Below, piece after piece: positions 42,818 through 51,974 of a stretch of DNA of 64,000 bases. A model generated the notes under the pieces. The model saw only the letters and a program-made list of their open reading frames with translations. It was not told the origin of the DNA and did not search any database. The stretch lies in NCBI GenBank assembly GCA_964502995.1, contig CAZCZB010000009.1:13988-77987 (forward strand), read 5' to 3'. Each line of letters starts with the position of its first letter. Within the stretch, counting starts at the first letter, position 1. The stretch comes from Bin87 sp964502995 (GTDB lineage Bacteria > Chloroflexota > Dehalococcoidia > Lucifugimonadales > UBA3495). Both the position numbers and the translations under genes were made by a program.

Positions 42818-43395
42818 CCACTGACGGCATGATCACTGACGGCAGGTCATCCATGCCCGCGACCGGTGAGCCAACGGTCGCCACGAAATCGGCGTACCGA
42901 GGTGATCTGGTGAGCGTTCGGGTGGACACCGTCAGCCTGCCGGATGGACGTGAAATCGCCCGCGAGATCGTGTCGCATCCATCGTCGGTGTGCATCGTGC
43001 CGGTGGATTCGGACGGCAACGTCCTGATGGTGCGACAATACCGCAAGGCCGTCGAATCGGTGCTGCTGGAAGCGCCAGCCGGCAAAATGGAAGGCGATGA
43101 AGATCCGCGGTCAACCGCCCTGCGGGAGTTGCAGGAGGAAGTGGGCCATTCTGCGAACGAGTTGCAGGCGTTGGGATCATTTTACGTCGCGCCCGGCTGG
43201 TGTACTCAGACCATTCATGCCTTTCTTGCGCGCAATCTGATTGCATCCCGCCTGGATGCAGACGATGATGAGTTCATCGAGACCGTTCGGTTCCCGCTCG
43301 GACAGATTCCTGCTCTGATCGCCGATGGAACGATAAGGGACGCCAAGAGCGTTACCGCCCTGTTGCTAGCGATGCGCGTCTTGGGAGATAATTAG
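42814..43395 (+). CDS. Nudix hydrolase, ADP-ribose pyrophosphatase type (second copy)
   Basis: The 193-residue protein is a paralogue of its upstream neighbour, with the same VLMVRQYRKAVESVLLEAPA strand and an intact Nudix box (AGKMEGDEDPRSTALRELQE). It has about 20 extra N-terminal residues. The four-base overlap with the first copy means coupled translation. The two differ in the residues flanking the box, so they may act on different nucleotide substrates. Confidence 0.9.
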   Translation: MTTDGMITDGRSSMPATGEPTVATKSAYRGDLVSVRVDTVSLPDGREIAREIVSHPSSVCIVPVDSDGNVLMVRQYRKAVESVLLEAPAGKMEGDEDPRSTALRELQEEVGHSANELQALGSFYVAPGWCTQTIHAFLARNLIASRLDADDDEFIETVRFPLGQIPALIADGTIRDAKSVTALLLAMRVLGDN

Positions 43396-43476
43396 CCGTC
43401 ATCAAATGGCGCGCCGCTGACCTGCTCCTGCGCCAAAAGTAGCCGGCCCGAGCGGTCCGGTTGGAGGAAATCACAA

Positions 43477-45165
43477 ATGCCAGAGGATTTGCAACACGAC
43501 GTTCTGGTCGTTGGCGCTGGCCTCGCCGGTATGCGCGCGGCTATCGCTGCCCGCGCCGGAGGAGCAAGCACCGCCATAATCTCCAAGGTTCATCCGGTTC
43601 GCAGCCATTCGAATGCGGCCCAGGGCGGCATCAACGCCGCGCTGCTGGACCGGGGCGACGACTGGGAAGACCACGCCTACGACACCATCAAGGGCAGCGA
43701 CTTCCTGGGCGACCAGGATGCCGTCGAAATCATGTGCCGACAGGCGGGCGCATCGCTGATCGACATGGAGCACATGGGCGTCACGTTCAACCGCGACGAC
43801 GAGGGGCGCCTCGGCACCCGTGCGTTCGGAGGCCAGCGGCGGGCGCGGACGTTCTTCGTCGGCGACTTCACCGGTCAGGCCCTCCTCCACGTGATGTTCG
43901 AGCAGTTGATCAAGTCCGGCGTGCGACGGTATGAGGAATGGTTCGTAACCTCGCTTATCATGGAAGAGGGTCGCGCCGCCGGGGTGATCGCGATTGAGAT
44001 CCGCACCGGCGAGTTGCACGTCATTCGGGCCAAGACCGTGATTTTCTGCACGGGCGGCTGCGGCCGACTGTTTGAACCCAGCACCAACGCGCTGATCGTA
44101 ACCGGCGACGGCATGGGACTGATTTACAACGCCGGCGGCCAACTGATGGATATGGAGATGGTCCAATACCATCCCACGACGCTGGCCGGCAGCGGTGTGC
44201 TGATCTCGGAGGCTGCGCGCGGCGAAGGCGCGTATCTGCGAGACAAGGACGGCAACCGGTTCATGGAGAAGTACGCTCCGAGCATGATGGAGTTGGCTTC
44301 CCGCGACGTCGTTTCCCGCGCCGAGCAGACCGAAATCAACGCCGGAAACGGGGTGGACGGATGCGTGTACCTGGATTGCACGCATTTGGGCGAATCGCTG
44401 ATCATGGAGAAGCTGATCCAGATCCGCGAAATCGGGATCGACCTTGCCGGCGTGGACATGATCAAGGAACCGATTCCAATCCGCCCCGGCATGCACTACA
44501 TCATGGGCGGCATCAAGACTGACGTGGATGGAAAGACCAACCTGGATGGCGTCTATGCCGCCGGGGAATGTGCCAATGTGAGCGTACACGGTGGCAACCG
44601 CCTGGGCGCGAACTCGCTGCTGGACACCATCGTGTTCGGCGAACGCGCCGGCAACCACGCCGCCGACGTCGTGCGCAACATGGGGTATGCGGACTTTGAC
44701 AGCAGGGCGGCCCTGGTTCGGGAAACCAGGCGCATCCAGGAGATGCTGGACCGCCCGGACAACGGCGACCGCTGGGGCGCTATCCGCAAGGATATGGGCG
44801 ATTCCATGAATCGCAACGTGGCGGTTTTCCGCAATGAGGAGGGAATCCAGGAAACGCTGGGTGACCTGCACGACCTGAGGCGGCGTTACGAAAACGTTCC
44901 GGTACACAACAAGGGTAAAACCTTCAACACCGACCTGATCTTCGCGCTGGAGTTGGGCTACATGCTGGACTGCGCGGATACCATCGCGGTGGGCGCGCTG
45001 GAACGCAGAGAGAGCCGGGGCGCGCAGTTCCGCGTCGATTATCCCGAGCGGAATGACGAAGAATGGCTGCACCACATCGTGCTGATGAAGGGAGACGGCG
45101 GCCCCGAAGTGTCAGAGTTGCCCGTGGTCATCACCCAGTGGACACCGGAAGAGAGGAAATACTAG
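43477..45165 (+). CDS. sdhA: Succinate dehydrogenase/fumarate reductase flavoprotein subunit
   Basis: This is the FAD subunit that oxidises succinate or reduces fumarate. The 562-residue protein has the dinucleotide fold GAGLAGMRAA at 13-22, the flavin-linking His44 in RSHSNAAQGGIN, the substrate-site segments QYHPTTLAGSGVLISEAARG and the late GECANVSVHGGNRLGANSLL. No Tat signal is seen, so it faces the cytoplasm. A TTGGAGG site precedes the ATG. The following genes are the iron-sulfur and CCG-domain subunits of a type E complex. Confidence 0.96.
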   Translation: MPEDLQHDVLVVGAGLAGMRAAIAARAGGASTAIISKVHPVRSHSNAAQGGINAALLDRGDDWEDHAYDTIKGSDFLGDQDAVEIMCRQAGASLIDMEHMGVTFNRDDEGRLGTRAFGGQRRARTFFVGDFTGQALLHVMFEQLIKSGVRRYEEWFVTSLIMEEGRAAGVIAIEIRTGELHVIRAKTVIFCTGGCGRLFEPSTNALIVTGDGMGLIYNAGGQLMDMEMVQYHPTTLAGSGVLISEAARGEGAYLRDKDGNRFMEKYAPSMMELASRDVVSRAEQTEINAGNGVDGCVYLDCTHLGESLIMEKLIQIREIGIDLAGVDMIKEPIPIRPGMHYIMGGIKTDVDGKTNLDGVYAAGECANVSVHGGNRLGANSLLDTIVFGERAGNHAADVVRNMGYADFDSRAALVRETRRIQEMLDRPDNGDRWGAIRKDMGDSMNRNVAVFRNEEGIQETLGDLHDLRRRYENVPVHNKGKTFNTDLIFALELGYMLDCADTIAVGALERRESRGAQFRVDYPERNDEEWLHHIVLMKGDGGPEVSELPVVITQWTPEERKY

Positions 45166-45168
45166 GAA

Positions 45169-46173
45169 ATGGACGTCACGATCAGGGTAAAGCGACAAGA
45201 CCCGGAGGCGGAGGACGAACGCCGCCTGCCCTATTGGCAGGAATACCCCGTTACCATAGCCGACAACGCCACCGTCCTGGACGCATTGATTCAGATACGC
45301 GAGGATGACGATGGATCGTTGTCGTTGCGTTGCTCATGCCGGAGCGCGATCTGCGGCTCCTGCGCCGTCAGGATAAACGGCCATGCCGGGTTGGCGTGCA
45401 AAACCATCGCCAACACCGTGGTGCAGGACGGTGTTATCACCGTGGAGCCGGCCGGCGTGATGCCGGTGGTCAAGGACCTGGTGGTCAACTTCGATTTGTT
45501 CTGGGAGAAGATCGAAGCAGTTGACCCGTACCTGAAGCACATAGGTCAGGAACCCGAATCCGAGTACCTGGTTTCCAACGACGCGATGCTGCACCTGTCG
45601 GGAGTTACCGCGTGCATCATGTGCGGCGCGTGCGTCTCGGACTGCACTGTGCTGGAAGTGGACCCCACGTTCCTGGGGCCGGCAGCCTTGGCCAAGGCCT
45701 ACCGTTTCACCGCCGACCCGAGGGACGGCGACGCCGAGGGCGTGTCCGTGGAACGCCTGTGGGCGTTGAGCGAGCCCACCGGTATTTGGGACTGCACGCG
45801 CTGCAACGAGTGTGTCCAGGCGTGTCCCAAGGGAGTCGCGCCCATGGACCGCATCATGGCGATGCGTGAGCAGGCCATTCAGGCTGGCTACGACAACAAC
45901 AACGGAGCGCGGCACACCGACGCCTTCACAGAGTCGGTGGGACACAGCGGCCGCCTGGATGAGTTGCGACTTCCCATCAAATCGGTGGGTATGATGAACC
46001 TGCCGGCGCTCATGGACTATATGCCGGTGGCTTTTCGGGCGATCCGTCGCGGCAAGATGCCGCCCATTTCCCACAAGAACGTGGAGAACGTGGAGGCAGT
46101 GCGCGCCCTGTTCGCCAAGCTGGAGCCGGAACCCGCCGCGCCGCAGGTGAGCAACAACTCGCCTTTCGGATAG
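45169..46173 (+). CDS. sdhB: Succinate dehydrogenase/fumarate reductase iron-sulfur subunit
   Basis: The 334-residue protein has a plant-type [2Fe-2S] domain (Cys57, 62, 65 and 77) and two further cluster motifs, CIMCGACVSDC at 149-159 and CTRCNECVQACP at 209-220. The second motif has four Cys where classical SdhB binds [3Fe-4S], and the first lacks the usual trailing Pro. The C-terminus is longer than in E. coli SdhB, as seen in type E enzymes. It starts three bases after sdhA and passes electrons on to SdhE. Confidence 0.95.
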   Translation: MDVTIRVKRQDPEAEDERRLPYWQEYPVTIADNATVLDALIQIREDDDGSLSLRCSCRSAICGSCAVRINGHAGLACKTIANTVVQDGVITVEPAGVMPVVKDLVVNFDLFWEKIEAVDPYLKHIGQEPESEYLVSNDAMLHLSGVTACIMCGACVSDCTVLEVDPTFLGPAALAKAYRFTADPRDGDAEGVSVERLWALSEPTGIWDCTRCNECVQACPKGVAPMDRIMAMREQAIQAGYDNNNGARHTDAFTESVGHSGRLDELRLPIKSVGMMNLPALMDYMPVAFRAIRRGKMPPISHKNVENVEAVRALFAKLEPEPAAPQVSNNSPFG

Positions 46174-46273
46174 GCGCCGCTCTGGCCAGGAACGTGAAAG
46201 TTATGCCATGTTCGTCGGGCGCGCATTATCGTTCGCCCAAGGTTTCGGACACCGGCAGCATGAGGAGGAACCA

Positions 46274-47152
46274 GTGAAGTACGCCTTTTTCCCGGGCTGC
46301 GTTTCGCAGGGAGGCGCGCCCGAGCTTTACCCGGCGGCCAGGATGGTCTGCGACCGCATGGGCATTGAGTTGGAAGAGATCCGCGGCTGGACGTGTACCG
46401 GCGCGGGTGTGATTCAGGAAAAGAACCAGCTTTTCGGGGATACCCTGAACGCCCGCAACTTCGCCAAGGCCGAGCAGATGGGTCTGCCGATTATGACCAT
46501 CTGCAGCACCTGCCAGGGTGTGATGTCGCAGGCGAACCACCGCATGAAGAATCCGGAGTATCTGGCCGAAATCAATTCCCACCTGGCCGACGAGGGCCTG
46601 GAGTACAGCGGAAACTCGGAGCCGAAGCACCTGCTGTGGATCCTGATCGAGGACTATGGCCTGGACAAGCTGGGCGCCCTGATCACCCGCCCCTTGCACG
46701 AGTTGAAGATCGCGCCGTTCTATGGATGCTACATCGTGCGCCCGACCGAGGCGCTGGATATCGAGGATCATCCCGAACGTCAGCAGTCGCTGGAAATGCT
46801 GATCCAACTGCTGGGCGCGACCCTGGTGGACTTCGAGGGCAAAACCCGCTGCTGCGGCTTCCCCATCCTGACCATCAACCAGCGCAACTCGATGGCGATG
46901 GTGGGCAAGCACACTTCCGAGGTGAAGGACCTGGGCGCGGACGCCATGGTCACCCCGTGCCCGCTGTGCCACCTGAACCTCGACGGATTCCAGCCCAAGG
47001 CGGCTTCGCAGGCGCGGCGTTCCATCGATATGCCCATATTGCACATGCCGCAGATGATAGGCCTGGCGATGGGCATGTCGCCCAACGAACTGGGCCTGAA
47101 GAAGCACATCGTCAGCACCGGGCCGCTGGAAGTGAAACTGCGCGGGCGGTAA
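46274..47152 (+). CDS. CCG-domain subunit of type E succinate dehydrogenase / methylmenaquinol:fumarate reductase (SdhE/MfrE-like)
   Basis: The GTG at 46274 has TGAGGAGG upstream and gives 292 residues. The protein belongs to the HdrB-like family with two cysteine-rich CCG domains. The first has Cys9, Cys41 and Cys77/80 with WTCTGAG, where the classic motif has CC. The second has Cys152, Cys193-194 (RCCGFP) and Cys229/232 (CPLCHLN). The CTGAG form matches what I recall of the epsilonproteobacterial MfrE, so it is probably normal for the subfamily. It replaces the usual membrane anchors SdhC/D and likely meets menaquinone. A strong terminator follows. Confidence 0.88.
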   Translation: MKYAFFPGCVSQGGAPELYPAARMVCDRMGIELEEIRGWTCTGAGVIQEKNQLFGDTLNARNFAKAEQMGLPIMTICSTCQGVMSQANHRMKNPEYLAEINSHLADEGLEYSGNSEPKHLLWILIEDYGLDKLGALITRPLHELKIAPFYGCYIVRPTEALDIEDHPERQQSLEMLIQLLGATLVDFEGKTRCCGFPILTINQRNSMAMVGKHTSEVKDLGADAMVTPCPLCHLNLDGFQPKAASQARRSIDMPILHMPQMIGLAMGMSPNELGLKKHIVSTGPLEVKLRGR

Positions 47153-47181
47153 ATCAAACGCCGCTGAATGTTGGCGAAGGC

Positions 47182-47211
47182 AAAGGGGCGGGTGAAAACC
47201 CGCCCCTTTTT
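47182..47211 (+). terminator. Terminator after the sdh genes
   Basis: AAAGGGGCGGG (47182-47192) pairs perfectly with CCCGCCCCTTT (47199-47209) around a six-base loop, ending in a run of five T. It lies 30 bases after the sdhE stop and, read from the other strand, also at the end of the convergent aminotransferase gene. Confidence 0.92.
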
Positions 47212-47234
47212 GTTGGGCCGATTCAGGAAACCGA

Positions 47235-48530
47235 TCAATCCCTCAGCGTGGGGGCGACTTCGCGGATGGCCTGGATGGTCTGATCAACGTCGGCGTCGGT
47301 GTGGGCCACGGACGGGTAGAACTTCTGGGGCCAGGATTTGATTATCCCGTGCTCCAGCAGGCCGGCGTTGAGCCGGGCCAGCGGCGCAGGGTCGGCGGCC
47401 AACCCGTCGCGGAAGTTCTGAACCGGGCGTTCCGAGAAATAGATGTCGAAGATGGCATCCTCTCCCACGCTCTGGATGGTGAATCCCTGCTCCGTGCAGG
47501 ATTCGACCAGCGCGTTACGGATGCGCCCACCGACGCTGTGCAAACGGTCGTACACGCCGTCCTTGCGGAGTTCGGCCAACGTGGCCAGGCCGGCAGCGCA
47601 GGCTATCGGGTTGCCGTTCAGGGTGCCGATCTGGTCAACGTAACTGTCGGAGGACACGGCGGAACGGTCATACACCGACATGACCTCGTCGTTGCCGAGT
47701 ACAGCAGCCAGTGGATAGCCGCCGCCCATGATCTTGCCCACCGAGCACATGTCCGGCGTTACGCCGTAGAACTCCTGGGCGCCACCGTAGGCGAGGCGGA
47801 AGCTGGTCACCACCTCATCGAAGATCAGCAGAATGCCGGCGTCGTCAGCGATCCTGCGCAAGCCGGCGAGAAAGCCCGGGTTGGGCGCCAGAGTGCGCTG
47901 CAAAGGCTCAACGATGATGGCGGCCAATTCGTGCTTGTGGGCGTCCACGATGGCCGCGGTGGTTTCAAGGTCATTGAACTGCGAAACGAGCATCAGGTCG
48001 CTGAGGGCGTTGGGAATGCCGGCGCTGTTGGCCTCGGCCTGCGGAAACTCCACGCTGGCGGAGGCGAACACGGACATCATGGCGTAGTCGCTGGTGCCGT
48101 GGTAGCCGCCTTCAAACTTGAGGATCTTTTCCTTGCCGGTGTAGGCGCGTGCCGCCCGCATGGCCTGGAAGCACGCATCGGTGCCGCTGGTGGTGAACCG
48201 GACCTTGTCGGCGCACGGAATGGCGTTGACCAGTTCCTCGGCCAGCATCACGGCCTGATCGTTATTGGCGAAGAACGTGGAACCGCGACCGACCGCCTCG
48301 AGCACCGCTTCCGTCACGGCGGGGTGAGCGTGCCCGAGGATCATGGGGCCCGAACCCATCAACCAGTCAACGTACTCGTTGCCCGAAACGTCCCAGACGC
48401 GGCCGGCCTTGCCCTCGCGCACCAGGAAATTCAGTTCTTCTGGGTAGTTCGTGTTGCCGTTGGATTTGCCCGGGAGGTATTGGGCGGCCTTGGCCAGCAG
48501 TTCCCGTTCCAATTCAGTGCGTTCGTTCAT
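47235..48530 (-). CDS. Class III aminotransferase, glutamate-1-semialdehyde aminomutase family
   Basis: The ATG at 48530, with GGGGAG five bases upstream, gives 431 residues. The fold-type I PLP site shows SGTDACFQAMRAARAYTGK, Asp238 in LLIFDEVVTSFR and the PLP-binding Lys266 in SVGKIMGGGYPLAAVLG. It resembles HemL, which isomerises glutamate-1-semialdehyde to 5-aminolevulinate, but several HemL-invariant spots differ (TDA for TEA). It may therefore be a related aminotransferase with another substrate. No other heme genes lie nearby. It appears to have its own promoter, next to the mdh terminator. Confidence 0.85.
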   Translation of the reverse strand: MNERTELERELLAKAAQYLPGKSNGNTNYPEELNFLVREGKAGRVWDVSGNEYVDWLMGSGPMILGHAHPAVTEAVLEAVGRGSTFFANNDQAVMLAEELVNAIPCADKVRFTTSGTDACFQAMRAARAYTGKEKILKFEGGYHGTSDYAMMSVFASASVEFPQAEANSAGIPNALSDLMLVSQFNDLETTAAIVDAHKHELAAIIVEPLQRTLAPNPGFLAGLRRIADDAGILLIFDEVVTSFRLAYGGAQEFYGVTPDMCSVGKIMGGGYPLAAVLGNDEVMSVYDRSAVSSDSYVDQIGTLNGNPIACAAGLATLAELRKDGVYDRLHSVGGRIRNALVESCTEQGFTIQSVGEDAIFDIYFSERPVQNFRDGLAADPAPLARLNAGLLEHGIIKSWPQKFYPSVAHTDADVDQTIQAIREVAPTLRD

Positions 48531-48564
48531 GCCGGCTCCCCCCACTTTTGGACGTTTTATAAAC

Positions 48565-48570
48565 ATTATA
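48565..48570 (-). promoter_or_regulatory. -10 element of the class III aminotransferase gene
   Basis: The minus strand reads TGTGTATAAT ending at 48565, with a perfect TATAAT at 48570-48565, about 35 bases ahead of the start codon. The -35 region would fall in the T tract of the mdh terminator and matches poorly. Confidence 0.5.
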
Positions 48571-48582
48571 CACAGGGCAAAG

Positions 48583-48614
48583 AAAAACAGGGACGGAGTT
48601 CAACCCCGTCCCTG
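48583..48614 (-). terminator. Terminator after mdh
   Basis: On the minus strand CAGGGACGG (48614-48606) pairs with CCGTCCCTG (48596-48588), and TTTTTC follows. It ends the icd-mdh unit 30 bases after the mdh stop. Confidence 0.85.
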
Positions 48615-48644
48615 CGAATCCCGTCACTCTGTTTTTGCGATGAA

Positions 48645-49586
48645 TCAGGCTTCCGCTTTGGCGTTCGCCATGACGTCCACCAACTCCTGGACGGATGCGG
48701 CGGAACTCTTGAGAGCGGTCATCTCCTCGTCGGTAAGGCTGATCTCGATGACCTGTTCCACCCCACCGGCGCCGATCTTGACGGGCACGCCGACGCACAG
48801 CCCGTTGATGCCGTACTCACCTTCCAGATAGGCGCAGCCGGGGAGGACGCGCTTCTTGTCCAGCAGAATCGCCTCCACCATCTCGGTGATGGCGGCGGAC
48901 GGAGCGTAGAACGCCGAACCCTGCTTGAGCAGGGCAACGATTTCACCGCCGCCGTCACGGGTGCGCTGCACGATGGAATCGATGCGATCCTGCGACAGCA
49001 GTTCCGTGAGGGGGATGCAGCCCACGGTGGTGTAACGCACCAGCGGGACCATATCGTCGCCGTGGCCGCCCAGCACCATCGCCTGCACGTCGTCAACGGA
49101 CACGTTGAGTTCCTGGGCGATAAACGTGCGGTAACGGGCTGTGTCCAGGACGCCGGCCATCCCGAACACGCGGTTGCGGGGGAATCCGGCCGAATTGAAC
49201 ACGTTCTGCACCATGGCGTCCAACGGGTTGGTGACGGCAAGAATGATGCAGTTGGGAGAATGCTTGACGATTTCCTCGGTGACTGCGGACGTGATCCGCA
49301 TGTTGGTGAGGAGGAGATCGTCGCGGCTCATGCCCGGACGCCGGGCGATTCCGGCGGTGATCACGACCACGTCGGAACCTGCCGTTTCCTCGTAGCCGTT
49401 GGAACCGGTGATCATACCGTCTGACCCGATGATGGGGCCGGACTCCAGCATATCGAGTCCCTTGCCCTGTGGGAGGTCCTCAACAACGTCAACCAGTACG
49501 ACGTCGGCGTATCCGAGCTGGTGGATTCGCTGGGCGGTGGTGGCGCCGACGTTGCCGGCGCCCACTACAGTGACTTTACTACGCAT
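48645..49586 (-). CDS. mdh: Malate dehydrogenase (LDH-like)
   Basis: Mdh interconverts malate and oxaloacetate with NAD. The 313-residue protein has the nucleotide-binding GAGNVGATTA at 9-18 and the substrate loop GIARRPGMSRDDLL. The Arg at the key loop position (Gln in LDH) favours malate over lactate. NPLDAMVQ and LGGHGDDMVPL with the catalytic His complete the site. AGGAG lies upstream, and the gene follows icd by 35 bases on one transcript. Confidence 0.95.
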   Translation of the reverse strand: MRSKVTVVGAGNVGATTAQRIHQLGYADVVLVDVVEDLPQGKGLDMLESGPIIGSDGMITGSNGYEETAGSDVVVITAGIARRPGMSRDDLLLTNMRITSAVTEEIVKHSPNCIILAVTNPLDAMVQNVFNSAGFPRNRVFGMAGVLDTARYRTFIAQELNVSVDDVQAMVLGGHGDDMVPLVRYTTVGCIPLTELLSQDRIDSIVQRTRDGGGEIVALLKQGSAFYAPSAAITEMVEAILLDKKRVLPGCAYLEGEYGINGLCVGVPVKIGAGGVEQVIEISLTDEEMTALKSSAASVQELVDVMANAKAEA

Positions 49587-49621
49587 CCGTTGAATGCTCC
49601 TTGGAGTTTTATGTTGCGTTG

Positions 49622-51850
49622 TTAGATGGCGTCCACGATGGCGTTCAGCGTGGCGCTGGGGCGCATGGCGCCGGCGGCCTTCGCGCTATCGGGACGGTAG
49701 TATCCTCCGATGTCCACGGCCTGACCCTGCGCGTCCACCAATTCCTGGATGATCTGTTCTTCATTCTCGGTCATTTGGCGGGCCACTTCGGTGAAGCGAG
49801 CTTTCAGGTCCGGGTCCCTGTCCTGCTTTGCCAACGCCTGCGCCCAATACAGCGCGAGGTAGAAGTGGCTGCCACGCGTGTCAAGTTCGTTCACGCGGCG
49901 GGAAGGGTTCCTCTGGTATTCCAGATGCTCTCCGATCGCCTGGTCCAGCGTTTCGGCCAGCAGCCGGGCCTGATCGCTGTTGAACACTTCTCCGTAGTGC
50001 TCAAAGGACGCCACCAGGGCGCAGAATTCGCCCAGCGAATCCCAGCGCAGGTGTCCTTCTTCCGTAAACTGTTGGACGTGGCGTGGCGCGGAACCGCCGG
50101 CGCCAGTCTCGAACATTCCGCCGCCGTTCAGCAGAGGGACGACCGACAGCATCTTGGCGCTGGTTCCCAGTTCCAGGATCGGGAAAAGATCGGTGAGGTA
50201 ATCGCGCAGAACGTTCCCGGTAACGGCGATGGTGTCCTGGCCGGCCCTGCTGCGGGCGATGGTGGCCTTGATGGCGTCCACCGGCGCCAGGACGCTGATG
50301 TCCAGTCCGTTGGTGTCATGGTCCGGCAGGTACTGGTTGATCTTCTTGATCAACTCAGCGTCGTGGGCGCGGTTGGCGTCGAGCCAGAAAATCGCTGCCT
50401 GGCCGGTCAGCCTGGAACGGGCGACGCCCAGTTTGATCCAGTCCTGGACGGGGATGTCCTTGGTCTGGCACATGCGGAATATGTCGCCTTCCTCTACTTT
50501 CTGCTCCATCAGGGTTGCGCCGTTGGCGTCAACAACCTGGATGACGCCGTTGCCGGGAGCCTTGAACGTCTTGTCGTGCGAACCATACTCCTCGGCAGCC
50601 TGGGCCATGAGTCCGACGTTGGCCACGCTGCCGATGGTGGCGGGGTCGAGGGCGCCGTGCTGCTGGCAGTCTTCAACGACGGCCTGGTAGATGGTCGCGT
50701 AGGAACGGTCGGGGATCAGCGCGATGGTGTCATGGAGTTCGTTGTCCGGGCCCCAAGTGCGGCCCCCGTCACGGATGACCACGGGCATGGAGGCGTCGAT
50801 GATGGTGTCGCTGGACACGTGGAGGTTGGAGATTCCCCGGTAGGAATTGACCATCATCAGGTCGGGGCGTTTGTCGTAGCAGGCCTGGATGTCGGCCTCG
50901 ATTTCCGTGCGCTTGGCTTCGGGCAGGTCCTGGATCTTGGTGAGCATTTCGGCTACGCCGTTGTCGGGATCCACCGCCACCTGGGCCAACGCGTCGGCAT
51001 GCTTGTCGAAAACGTCCTGGAAGAACTCGGATACCAGGTGCCCGAAGATGATGGGGTCGGACACACGCATCATGGTCGTCTTGACGTGGAGGCCCAGCAG
51101 CAGGTCGTCGGCCTTGGCCTGTTCCATCTCTTCGGCGTAGAACTGGCGGAGCATCCGGACGTTCATAACGGCGCAGTCGATGATTTCGCCGGCTTGCAGA
51201 GCAATGCCCGATTTTAGCTCGGTGGCGCTTCCGTCGTTGCCGACGAACTGGATGGTTGCCGAGCCAGCCTCGGTGGTGGTTACCGCCACCTCACTGCTGA
51301 AAAAGTCTCCGTCGGTCATGTGGCCGACGCGGGTCTTGGACACCTCGGGCCAGTCCTGCATCATGCGATGGGGATTGCGCTTGCCGTGTTCCTTCACCGC
51401 GGTGGACGAACGGCGGTCGGAGTTGCCCTCACGAATCACCGGGTTGACCGCGCTGCCGAGGACGCGGGAATACCGCACCTGGATTTCCCGCTCGGCGTCG
51501 TTGGCCGGCTGGTCGGGATAGTCGGGGATGTCGTAGCCCTTGCCCTGCAACTCGGCGATTGCCCCCTTCAATTGAGGTATGGACGCGCTGATGTTGGGCA
51601 GCTTGATCAGGTTGGCGTCAGGTTCCAGGCACAGTTCGCCGCACATCCGCAAGTAGTCTGGAATGCGCTGGGCGTCAGTCAGGTTGTCCGGGAAGTTGGC
51701 GATGATGCGGCCGGACAGCGAAATGTCCCACGTTTCCAGTTCGATGCCCGATCCCTTGGTGAACGCCTGGAGAATGGGCAGCAGGGAGTGTGTGGCGAGG
51801 TAGGGAGCCTCGTCGGTTTCGGTGTAAATGATTTTGGCAGATTCTGGCAT
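49622..51850 (-). CDS. icd: Monomeric NADP-dependent isocitrate dehydrogenase
   Basis: The ATG at 51850 with GAGGAGGAG four bases upstream gives 742 residues, the right size for the large monomeric IDH that decarboxylates isocitrate to 2-oxoglutarate with NADP. Family features are NPVIREGNSDRRSSTAVK near residue 120, KTRVGHMTDGDFFSSE and the C-terminal domain with RGSHFYLALYWAQALA. This class is unrelated in sequence to the common dimeric enzyme. It heads the icd-mdh unit. Confidence 0.96.
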   Translation of the reverse strand: MPESAKIIYTETDEAPYLATHSLLPILQAFTKGSGIELETWDISLSGRIIANFPDNLTDAQRIPDYLRMCGELCLEPDANLIKLPNISASIPQLKGAIAELQGKGYDIPDYPDQPANDAEREIQVRYSRVLGSAVNPVIREGNSDRRSSTAVKEHGKRNPHRMMQDWPEVSKTRVGHMTDGDFFSSEVAVTTTEAGSATIQFVGNDGSATELKSGIALQAGEIIDCAVMNVRMLRQFYAEEMEQAKADDLLLGLHVKTTMMRVSDPIIFGHLVSEFFQDVFDKHADALAQVAVDPDNGVAEMLTKIQDLPEAKRTEIEADIQACYDKRPDLMMVNSYRGISNLHVSSDTIIDASMPVVIRDGGRTWGPDNELHDTIALIPDRSYATIYQAVVEDCQQHGALDPATIGSVANVGLMAQAAEEYGSHDKTFKAPGNGVIQVVDANGATLMEQKVEEGDIFRMCQTKDIPVQDWIKLGVARSRLTGQAAIFWLDANRAHDAELIKKINQYLPDHDTNGLDISVLAPVDAIKATIARSRAGQDTIAVTGNVLRDYLTDLFPILELGTSAKMLSVVPLLNGGGMFETGAGGSAPRHVQQFTEEGHLRWDSLGEFCALVASFEHYGEVFNSDQARLLAETLDQAIGEHLEYQRNPSRRVNELDTRGSHFYLALYWAQALAKQDRDPDLKARFTEVARQMTENEEQIIQELVDAQGQAVDIGGYYRPDSAKAAGAMRPSATLNAIVDAI

Positions 51851-51968
51851 AATCTCCTCCTCAGCAAATGGGTTCCGCGGGCCGCCACCGGTTGCCAAGG
51901 ATGGTTGGACTAAAGGCCCGGATTTCGACGCTGGCCGTGCTGGGCCCAGCGGATACTAAACCTGCGAG

Positions 51969-51974
51969 ATTATA
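51969..51974 (-). promoter_or_regulatory. -10 element of the icd-mdh unit
   Basis: The minus strand carries a perfect TATAAT at 51974-51969, about 120 bases upstream of icd, preceded by GGGTG. The -35 region is not clear. The remainder of the 275-base divergent gap toward the gamma-glutamyltransferase gene shows nothing else that I can support. Confidence 0.5.

Noticed and set aside
43471..45075. A 534-codon minus-strand open frame opposite sdhA
   Set aside because: It is antisense to a clear flavoprotein gene and has no recognisable motifs.
47301..49424. A 707-codon open frame on the plus strand
   Set aside because: It runs antisense to the aminotransferase and mdh genes and through their terminator and promoter, and its translation has no family features.
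49601..51217. A 538-codon plus-strand open frame opposite icd
   Set aside because: It is a complementary-frame shadow of the monomeric isocitrate dehydrogenase.
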